Below, one piece after another: positions 6,681-11,666 of a stretch of DNA of 11,666 bases. Below the pieces are notes generated by a model. The model was not told the origin of the DNA. It did not search any database and saw only the letters and a list, made by a program, of their open reading frames with translations. Within the stretch, counting starts at the first letter, position 1. Each line of letters opens with the position of its first letter. The DNA is from an uncultured Pseudomonadota bacterium (lineage in GTDB: Bacteria; Pseudomonadota; Alphaproteobacteria; Rs-D84), in NCBI GenBank assembly GCA_947303165.1, contig CAMYXE010000006.1, positions 1 to 11,666 on the forward strand. Direction: 5' to 3'. The translations under genes and the position numbers were made by a program.

Positions 6681-8720
6681 TTAGAAAATTCCACCAACAA
6701 CGGCACTCGGTTGAGCCTGAGTCGTTGCACGCGGTGGATTTGGCGATTGACCGTCCTTGAATGCTTCTTGAATGATTTGGCCATCTGGATCATCTGCGGC
6801 GGCAATACCACTGCGGCGATTGACACGAACAAAACGCAAGCCGTCCGGCACCGAAAATGGCTGATTTTTTTCATTTGCCAAAACCACATTCATAAAGTCA
6901 GAAAAGGCTTTTGCAGCCATGTGGCTGCCTGCACCTTTACCAAGCGGTTTCGGCGTATCATATCCCAGGTAAACCCCAGCAATAAGGTTTTTAGTAAATC
7001 CAATGAACCAAACATCTTTGACATCGTTTGTTGTTCCTGTTTTCCCAGCAATCGTATGACCAGGAATCGCGGCCTGGCGACCAGTGCCACGGTCAACTAC
7101 GCCCTGTAAAATGGAAACCAGTTGATACAAACTTTGCGCATCAGAAAGCGGTTCAGATTCCATTTCTTCTTCTTTTGGATTTAAATCATCAGACCATTCG
7201 ATAATCTCTGTTTTTTCACCACCGATTAGATTGCCATATCGGTCTTCGATATAGTCAACCAATTTTGGTGTAATTTTACGTCCGCCATTTACAAATGCCG
7301 AATAACCCAAAACCAATTTTTCCAACGTGGTTTCACCCGACCCCAATGCCAAAGACAAATTGAGATTCTGCATATCTGCGGGATAAACACCAAAACGTTG
7401 GGCAACCTCAACCGCGTTTTCAACACCGATTTGGTCAACCATACGCACACTGGGAACATTACGCGAAGTTTCCAATGCAAAGCGTAATGGAACATCGCCC
7501 AGGAACTTTTTATCATAATTTTCTGGTTTCCATTGCATATTATTTTCACGCCACCCAACAACCGGGGTATCGGATATTAACGCCTGGGGCGATATACCAC
7601 GTTCCAGTGCCGCAAGGTAAACAAATGGTTTAATCGTACTGCCGATTTGGCGCATTGCCTGGGTTGCACGATTAAATGAACTTTCGGCAAACGAACGTCC
7701 GCCCGCCATTGCAAGAATGCGCCCAGTATGTGGATTCATTGCGATAATCGCACCCTGTAATTTTTCTGTTCGACCGGCATTATATGCATCCAATGCCTTG
7801 TTCAGCGCGGCCGACGCGGCACGTTGATATTCCGGAATAATGGTTGTTTTTATATAAAGCCCCTGGTTATAAAGTGTTTCGCGCCCCAATTTATCCAACA
7901 ATTGTCGACGCACATCTTCGGCAAAATATTGAAAATCATCTTCCATCTGTGCGGTAAAACCACTGTTTATATTTAATGGTTCTGCGGCAGCGGCATCGGC
8001 CTGTTCGCGTGTGATATATTTTTCGTCCACCATACGACGCAAAACATAATTGCGGCGTTCTTCGGCGCGTGCACGGTCATTTGGTGCCTTTGGTAAAGAC
8101 GCCAAAAATGCACATTCCGATAATGATAATTCGGATACAGGCTTATTAAAATACATCAATGCAGCAGAACCTACACCATATGCACGTGCACCAAGGAATA
8201 TTTGATTTAGATAAAGTGTCATAATATGCTTTTTTGAAAAAGCACGTTCCAGACGCAATGCCAAAATTGCCTCTTTAATTTTGCGTGATATTGTCCGGTC
8301 TGATGAAAGGAAAAAGTTCTTGGCCACCTGTTGAGTGATAGTAGATGCGCCAGTAAATGTTGTGTTGAATCCCATTGTTCTCATCAGATTATTCGCCGAT
8401 GCGCGAATGATACCTTGAACATCAATGCCAGGGTGTGTCCAGAAATTTTGATCTTCGGCGGCAACGAATGCATTGACCAATTGCGGTGGCATGTCATCAA
8501 AGTCGATAAAAACGCGACGTTCTTCGGCATATTCAATCAATAAACTTCCATCAGATGCATAAAGTCGTGTTGCAACTGGTGGCGCATACGTAGCCAATTT
8601 GCGATAATCTGGCAAATTTCCACCATAAATTAAGAACAATGTCGCGGTCGCAGCAATCGCGACAACCACGCACCAAAAAACGATATGAGTAAAGACACGC
8701 AAAACTTTTTTAAATTTCAT
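6681..8720 (-). CDS. Penicillin-binding protein 1A, bifunctional
   Basis: This is a class A PBP that polymerises glycan strands from lipid II and crosslinks peptide stems in the periplasm. Counting from the ATG at 8720 it has 679 residues. There is a membrane anchor at about 12-32. The GT51 transglycosylase has EDQNFWTHPGID (89-100, catalytic Glu89), GASTITQQ (124-131) and RKIKEA (146-151, Glu150). The transpeptidase has STIK (Ser361 nucleophile, Lys364), SRN (419-421) and KTGT (560-563). The tail, including LRFVRVNRRSG and IIQEAFKDG, is typical of alphaproteobacterial PBP1A. The protein is compact: little room exists between the GT and TP domains for the OB-like insertion of longer PBP1A proteins. 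The ORF extends upstream to a TTG at 8756, but that codon lies in the predicted -35 element, so the ATG is preferred. No Shine-Dalgarno precedes it. Confidence 0.95.
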   Translation of the reverse strand: MKFKKVLRVFTHIVFWCVVVAIAATATLFLIYGGNLPDYRKLATYAPPVATRLYASDGSLLIEYAEERRVFIDFDDMPPQLVNAFVAAEDQNFWTHPGIDVQGIIRASANNLMRTMGFNTTFTGASTITQQVAKNFFLSSDRTISRKIKEAILALRLERAFSKKHIMTLYLNQIFLGARAYGVGSAALMYFNKPVSELSLSECAFLASLPKAPNDRARAEERRNYVLRRMVDEKYITREQADAAAAEPLNINSGFTAQMEDDFQYFAEDVRRQLLDKLGRETLYNQGLYIKTTIIPEYQRAASAALNKALDAYNAGRTEKLQGAIIAMNPHTGRILAMAGGRSFAESSFNRATQAMRQIGSTIKPFVYLAALERGISPQALISDTPVVGWRENNMQWKPENYDKKFLGDVPLRFALETSRNVPSVRMVDQIGVENAVEVAQRFGVYPADMQNLNLSLALGSGETTLEKLVLGYSAFVNGGRKITPKLVDYIEDRYGNLIGGEKTEIIEWSDDLNPKEEEMESEPLSDAQSLYQLVSILQGVVDRGTGRQAAIPGHTIAGKTGTTNDVKDVWFIGFTKNLIAGVYLGYDTPKPLGKGAGSHMAAKAFSDFMNVVLANEKNQPFSVPDGLRFVRVNRRSGIAAADDPDGQIIQEAFKDGQSPNPPRATTQAQPSAVVGGIF

Positions 8721-8727
8721 AGAATTT

Positions 8728-8756
8728 ATTCTAAAATAAAAACTTTTTATTTGCAA
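8728..8756 (-). promoter_or_regulatory. PBP1A promoter, apparently leaderless
   Basis: On the minus strand TTGCAA (8751-8756) is spaced exactly 17 bp from TAGAAT (8728-8733). Seven bases later comes the ATG at 8720, so the predicted +1 is at or next to the A of the start codon. Together with the absent Shine-Dalgarno this suggests a leaderless mRNA for PBP1A and the genes behind it. Confidence 0.5.
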
Positions 8757-8779
8757 GCGCGATATGAACTTGTTAAACT
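8751..8779 (+). promoter_or_regulatory. Candidate promoter of the cysteine-rich gene at 8813
   Basis: The hexamer TTGCAA at 8751-8756 is its own reverse complement. On the plus strand it is followed after 17 bp by TAAACT (8774-8779, 4 of 6 consensus bases), predicting a start near 8786 and a leader of about 27 nt. An alternative is TTGTTA (8770-8775) with AATATT 17 bp further on. Both are moderate matches. Confidence 0.3.
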
Positions 8780-8812
8780 AACATTTGAAAGGAATATTTT
8801 ACGGAGAGATTC

Positions 8813-10075
8813 ATGAAGAAATTTTTCGTTGCGTTATGTGGAATGTTTGCCTTTGGAACAGTTTTTGCTGCGCCACCATCCAATTATTACGAGCCTGATA
8901 ATTCCGCTAAAAGTTATATGTCGGATTGGAAAGTAAGTGGAAATTATAATCAATCCATAGATGACAGTTTTTATTCAAACCTTAATGGTCGTAAGCTTTC
9001 TTCTTGGGTTTGTACAAATGATAGCAGTGGTTGTAAAATAACGCATGATAGTGACGGGATTGCCGGAACCACCAATGATGAAGGCGCAGTCGTTTTGGAT
9101 ATTGCACGCGAGATATATAAAAATGGTGCAAAATTTTGCACAACTCAGATTCAAGCGGCCAACCGCAACGGGCGTCAATATGTGTGGTTAGATTATCATA
9201 GCAACAACAATTATGATGCGTCGTGTAAAACATATTGTAAACAAGGTTATGATCCAGAAACAAATTGTGATGAACGTTTAACAGAAGATTCATGTGATAG
9301 TATAAAAACTTATCCATTCCTTTCGCATGATGTCATACGCCAAGGGGGCAGCTCTGGCAGGTTTACAACAGAAATGCAGGTGTTTAGTTTTGCAAATGAA
9401 ACAGGCGCAGGTGCAAGTAATGAACCCGCAGGGAATAAATTTACAAAACACGTTGTTCTTGGTATTATTGGCAAGGATTCTGAGGATGGCGTAGGAATTA
9501 AAGTTGCGCCAATTGAAATTACAGGTAGACGTGGCGGCAGCCCAATGCAGAGTTGGATATATTCGGTAAAACACAATAACAACATAACTGTGTTGTGTCC
9601 GCAAGGGTATGCTCTAAATTCCGGCGTATGCGTTAAGACCAGTACATGCGAAGCAGCAGAAAGGTTAGACAATTTATGTCCAAGTTTTAGCACAGGATAT
9701 AAGGAAGATGAACATGAATTGAAACTAGTTGACGGTTGTTGGGAATATAGATGTAAACAGGATGGATACGGTTTCAAGAGCAGTACGGATAAAACCTGTA
9801 CACAATGTGTCGTTAGCAAAGGAACGGGTGTCAAAAGTAATGGAGAATGCGAGACCTGTGACGTTGGACAATGTTTTAATAGACAGGAAAAGCAATGTGA
9901 CAATTGCAGACACAATCCGTCAAAACTAGAATTGTTGCGTGGGCCGAATTATCAAACCCAAAATAAACAATGCTGGCGCAAAACAAATTTGCATGAGTTT
10001 TGGGGCTGTGTATTGTGCACTGATGACAAACCCTATTGGTATAACGATAGTGGTTGCACACAAAGTGAAAAGTAA
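8813..10075 (+). CDS. Secreted cysteine-rich protein, unknown function
   Basis: This 420-residue protein is complete and begins with a Sec signal peptide: MKK, hydrophobic core, and a likely cut after TVFA in front of APPSNYY. I count 24 cysteines after the signal peptide. The first 200 or so mature residues are Asn/Ser/Tyr-rich with few cysteines. The C-terminal part from about residue 260 is dense in short cysteine modules (LCPQGYALNSGVC, TCTQC, ECETC, KQCDNC, WGCVLC), recalling the CPxG modules of the protein at 3-1607. No enzyme motif or membrane anchor is visible, so it is probably periplasmic or extracellular and disulfide-stabilised. The start ATG has a GGAG ribosome site. It is divergent from PBP1A. 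I do not recognise the family. Confidence 0.9.
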   Translation: MKKFFVALCGMFAFGTVFAAPPSNYYEPDNSAKSYMSDWKVSGNYNQSIDDSFYSNLNGRKLSSWVCTNDSSGCKITHDSDGIAGTTNDEGAVVLDIAREIYKNGAKFCTTQIQAANRNGRQYVWLDYHSNNNYDASCKTYCKQGYDPETNCDERLTEDSCDSIKTYPFLSHDVIRQGGSSGRFTTEMQVFSFANETGAGASNEPAGNKFTKHVVLGIIGKDSEDGVGIKVAPIEITGRRGGSPMQSWIYSVKHNNNITVLCPQGYALNSGVCVKTSTCEAAERLDNLCPSFSTGYKEDEHELKLVDGCWEYRCKQDGYGFKSSTDKTCTQCVVSKGTGVKSNGECETCDVGQCFNRQEKQCDNCRHNPSKLELLRGPNYQTQNKQCWRKTNLHEFWGCVLCTDDKPYWYNDSGCTQSEK

Positions 10076-10091
10076 AAAATAATTGCAAAAT

Positions 10092-10117
10092 CCCCCGCAC
10101 CAAAAATGCGGGGGGGG
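10092..10117 (+). terminator. GC-rich hairpin after the cysteine-rich gene
   Basis: A perfect 8-bp stem (CCCCCGCA at 10092-10099, TGCGGGGG at 10107-10114) encloses a 7-base loop and lies 16 bases after the stop codon. The expected plus-strand T-tract is missing: the stem is followed by GGG and TAAATT, leaving a run of eight G (10110-10117). It may terminate weakly or stabilise the 3' end. It could also belong to the repeat element that follows. Confidence 0.45.
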
Positions 10118-10130
10118 TAAATTCCACCAC

Positions 10131-10190
10131 TGGTATCCATCACCCTGCAACCCACCGCTGTCATCCTGAACCTGCCGCCGTCATCCTGAC
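10131..10190. repeat. Three degenerate 20-bp tandem units
   Basis: Three consecutive 20-base units align at 10131-10150, 10151-10170 and 10171-10190. The last two share CCGCyGTCATCCTGA (10155-10169 and 10175-10189); the first is diverged (ATCACCCTGCA). The units abut without spacers. The TCATCCTGA core is the same sequence that forms one arm of the palindrome at 10183-10202. Confidence 0.65.
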
Positions 10191-10260
10191 GCAAGTCAGG
10201 ATCTCTTTGATTTATTCCGTGGTGGTAACGCAGGGATCCTGAAACAAATGCGGGGTGACG
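10138..10260. repeat. REP/MITE-like intergenic palindromic element
   Basis: The centre is a perfect palindrome: ATCCTGAC (10183-10190), loop GCAA, GTCAGGAT (10195-10202). Outside it CCCTGC (10143-10148) can pair with GCAGGG (10230-10235), and CCACC (10152-10156) with GGTGG (10221-10225), giving a large imperfect hairpin. A further GATCCTGA occurs at 10235-10242, and GGGGTGACG (10252-10260) complements the CATCACCC-type start. GTCATCCTGAC...GTCAGGATC hairpins are familiar as dispersed intergenic repeats in several alphaproteobacteria; copy number here cannot be seen. No coding frame is supported. Confidence 0.5.
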
Positions 10261-10263
10261 AAT

Positions 10264-10288
10264 AAAAAAAACAGGGCGACCGCCCCGT
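10264..10288 (-). terminator. Rho-independent terminator of rpmE-IMPase unit
   Basis: On the minus strand ACGGGGCG pairs with CGCCCTGT (10271-10288, with one G-U pair in the RNA), followed by at least seven T (10264-10270). It stands 25 bases past the stop of the IMPase-like gene and is a textbook intrinsic terminator for transcription arriving from the right. Confidence 0.85.
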
Positions 10289-10313
10289 TTAATAATCCCT
10301 AATATGCTTAATA

Positions 10314-11027
10314 TTATTCGTTCATAGCGATTTTGCCGTTTGTTGCGATAATGTCGGCACCAATTTCAATTTTTCCGCCCGCTTCGCGTAATATCAAATC
10401 ACCGGCGGCTATTTCGGCAAAGTCTAAATTCGTTGACATAAATGCATCAAATTTGCCAGCGGCAACCCAAGCCAAATCCATTGCTGGACATCCCGTTGCG
10501 CGAATGTTTGCCGCATTTAACGGATTCCCAGCAATACCGTTATATGCCACGGTCAAATCCGATTCTTCGACAATGTTTGACGTTCGTACGCGTTCTGAAT
10601 GAAATGCAGAATAAACAAATGCCCCCGAACCAGATTCGGCATAATACAAACACTCATCAATCGGTGAATAAACCAATGCGATTTTGGTTTCATCGTTTGT
10701 TCGCAATGCCAATGATATTGCAAAACGCGGATTTCCACGAACAAAATTGGCCGCACCAGATAATGCCAAAACAAACTCATCGCGACCATCACCATTACGC
10801 ACAACATTTGGCGTTAATAAACCCGCAGACGGGCGAACGAGCGATAGGTCAGATAAAATCTCTTCTTCGATTCGGGCGGCGGCACGATGCACAAAATCAC
10901 GTGCACCACGCAGTGATTGTTGCAGGTTTTCAACCTCGCCAAAATCATGGCGCAAACCTGTTGCCGTGCGTTGCAACGCCATGAACATTTTGTTTAATTC
11001 TGGTGAACCCTTAATCAATAAATCCAT
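10314..11027 (-). CDS. IMPase-fold protein lacking catalytic acids
   Basis: The 237 residues follow the inositol monophosphatase family from end to end: FVHRAAARIEEEI (45-57), FVLALSGAANFVRGNPRFAISLAL (85-108), VYSPIDECLYYAESGSGAF (119-137), CPAMDLAWVAAGKFDAF (180-196) and IAAGDLILREAGGKI (206-220). The catalytic positions are gone. The family's DPLDGTTNF reads LALSGAANF (87-95), losing both metal-binding Asp and the Thr. The upstream GEESG glutamate motif reads SAGLLT. The WDxAAG aspartate is Glu205 with Trp replaced by Ala. The fold-defining residues are preserved, so it looks like a maintained pseudoenzyme rather than a decaying gene. The frame is intact, a GGGGGG ribosome site lies 6 bases before the ATG, and rpmE ends 33 bases upstream, implying co-transcription. 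A binding or regulatory role is possible but not shown. Confidence 0.85.
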   Translation of the reverse strand: MDLLIKGSPELNKMFMALQRTATGLRHDFGEVENLQQSLRGARDFVHRAAARIEEEILSDLSLVRPSAGLLTPNVVRNGDGRDEFVLALSGAANFVRGNPRFAISLALRTNDETKIALVYSPIDECLYYAESGSGAFVYSAFHSERVRTSNIVEESDLTVAYNGIAGNPLNAANIRATGCPAMDLAWVAAGKFDAFMSTNLDFAEIAAGDLILREAGGKIEIGADIIATNGKIAMNE

Positions 11028-11060
11028 TACATGCCCCCCATATATAACATGTCGGACTGT

Positions 11061-11273
11061 TTAGAAATCAAATCCAGCAAATTTCTTTTTGAAATCAGCG
11101 GTTCTGCGGCCTTTTTCACCAGCGTTAGAACGTTGACCAGTCCATGCGGAATGATTAAGATTATCCGTAGACAGAACCAAATCTTTATTTACCGAAGAAA
11201 ACATCTTTATTGTCTTGCCGTCGGTACGTGTCACTTTGATTTCAAAATATTCTGGATGAATACCTGTTTTCAT
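11061..11273 (-). CDS. rpmE: 50S ribosomal protein bL31, cysteine-free type
   Basis: bL31 bridges the large and small ribosomal subunits near the central protuberance. The 70 residues begin MKTGIHPEYFEIKV (compare the family MKxxIHPxYxEI) and include the SAWTGQRSN segment (compare HPFFTGKQR), a GRRTADFKKKF tail and no cysteine at all, so this is the zinc-independent form, common in alphaproteobacteria. The frame extends one codon to a GTG at 11276. The ATG at 11273 is preferred, with AAGGGG seven bases upstream. A strong promoter lies just before the gene, and the IMPase-like gene follows after 33 bases. Confidence 0.95.
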   Translation of the reverse strand: MKTGIHPEYFEIKVTRTDGKTIKMFSSVNKDLVLSTDNLNHSAWTGQRSNAGEKGRRTADFKKKFAGFDF

Positions 11274-11307
11274 CACAAAACCCCTTAGTTATGATTTTTG
11301 CCTGGCA

Positions 11308-11335
11308 ATTATACAGTGTTTTTTCGGAAAATCAA
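11308..11335 (-). promoter_or_regulatory. Promoter of rpmE
   Basis: On the minus strand a perfect TATAAT (11308-11313) is spaced 16 bp from TTGATT (11330-11335), predicting a start near 11301 and a leader of about 28 nt that carries the AAGGGG site. It lies in the short gap after the stop of the upstream gene at 11349, so rpmE is probably expressed independently of that gene. Confidence 0.6.
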
Positions 11336-11348
11336 GGTAATAATGAAA

Positions 11349-11666
11349 TTAATATCTGCCGATGCAACCCAAATATGAATTTCCGGTGGATTCAAGAACA
11401 TTAACAAAGCGATTCTTGTCACGACCGGCAAATAATGCAAGAATCGTTCCTGCGTCCGTGGCCAACATGTCGGCAACGGTTGCGATTTCTGAACTCATTT
11501 TCTTGAAAAAACCGCTTGTTGGGTATATTTCAGCGGCGAATAATTGGTGCGTTGCAGAATTTTTTGATGTGTGCGAATGTTTAGCTGCTTCGATTATCAT
11601 TAATTGACATTCGGATGAGACAATCATTTTTTCGGTTATAACCGCATCTCCGCCCAATAATTCACC
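11349..11666 (-). CDS. Unrecognised protein, N-terminal part outside window
   Basis: The frame is open to the right edge: before the TTG at 11657 it continues GELL, so the start lies beyond the window. The 105 visible residues include ECQLMIIEAAKHSH, a segment rich in small and hydrophobic residues (SSEIATVADMLATDAGTI), and end NSYLGCIGRY. There is no clear membrane segment and no motif I can place; two cysteines are present. It is on the same strand as rpmE, 75 bases upstream, with no terminator visible in between. I assign no function. Confidence 0.7.
   Translation of the reverse strand, partial: GELLGGDAVITEKMIVSSECQLMIIEAAKHSHTSKNSATHQLFAAEIYPTSGFFKKMSSEIATVADMLATDAGTILALFAGRDKNRFVNVLESTGNSYLGCIGRY

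Noticed and set aside
6615..7109. Plus-strand 164-codon open frame opposite the PBP1A and MliC genes
   Set aside because: It spans two well-supported genes on the other strand and has no recognisable domain.
6681..8756. Longer PBP1A starting at the TTG at 8756
   Set aside because: That TTG is part of the predicted -35 hexamer, and the ATG at 8720 leaves a normal short cytoplasmic segment before the membrane anchor.
9310..9915. Minus-strand 201-codon open frame opposite the secreted cysteine-rich gene
   Set aside because: Antisense to a gene with a signal peptide and ordered cysteine modules; the product is Ser/Pro/Leu-rich and has no ribosome site or motif.
10131..10190. Possible CRISPR-like array
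   Set aside because: The 20-bp units abut directly with no spacers, only three occur, and no cas gene is nearby.
10442..10984. Plus-strand 180-codon open frame opposite the IMPase-like gene
   Set aside because: It lies wholly antisense to a gene with clear family similarity and a good ribosome site, and its translation is His/Gln/Pro-rich in a way typical of a shadow frame.

Overview
The window looks like a chromosomal segment from an AT-leaning, probably host-associated alphaproteobacterium. FtsW opens in the alphaproteobacterial style, PBP1A has the alphaproteobacterial C-terminal tail, bL31 is the cysteine-free form, and two small HTH proteins match the N-terminal domain of alphaproteobacterial S24-type repressors. 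Secreted, very cysteine-rich proteins and a lysozyme-inhibitor lipoprotein fit a gut or other host-associated habit, but this placement is inference from protein motifs only.

Layout. (1) 3-1607 (+): the 3' part of a large cysteine-rich extracytoplasmic protein, cut by the left edge, ending at a probable bidirectional terminator. (2) 1671-2852 (-): two paralogous stand-alone HTH regulators flanking a small lipoprotein gene. (3) 3000-8720 (-): a cell-wall cluster transcribed PBP1A -> MliC-like lysozyme inhibitor -> mraY -> ftsW -> murG, with gaps of 16-18 bases except 66 bases before mraY, where a second promoter is likely. (4) 8813-10075 (+): a second secreted cysteine-rich protein, divergent from PBP1A. 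(5) 10076-10313: an intergenic block with hairpins and short tandem repeats. (6) 10314-11273 (-): rpmE followed by an IMPase-fold protein that has lost its metal-binding acids. (7) 11349-11666 (-): the C-terminal part of an unrecognised protein running off the right edge.

How the genes work together. MraY makes lipid I, MurG converts it to lipid II, FtsW polymerises lipid II at the division site, and PBP1A both polymerises and crosslinks glycan strands. The MliC-like lipoprotein would protect the resulting wall from host lysozyme. This is a fragment of the classical dcw cluster, without the murD usually found between mraY and ftsW, joined to PBP1A and the inhibitor. The most unusual points are the apparently inactive IMPase paralogue, the repeated C-x6-C motif of the first protein, the apparently leaderless PBP1A start beside a palindromic -35 hexamer that could serve both divergent genes, and the paired HTH-only relatives of S24 repressors. 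No mobile element, CRISPR array, tRNA or rRNA is seen, and no gene-free stretch exceeds 300 bases.
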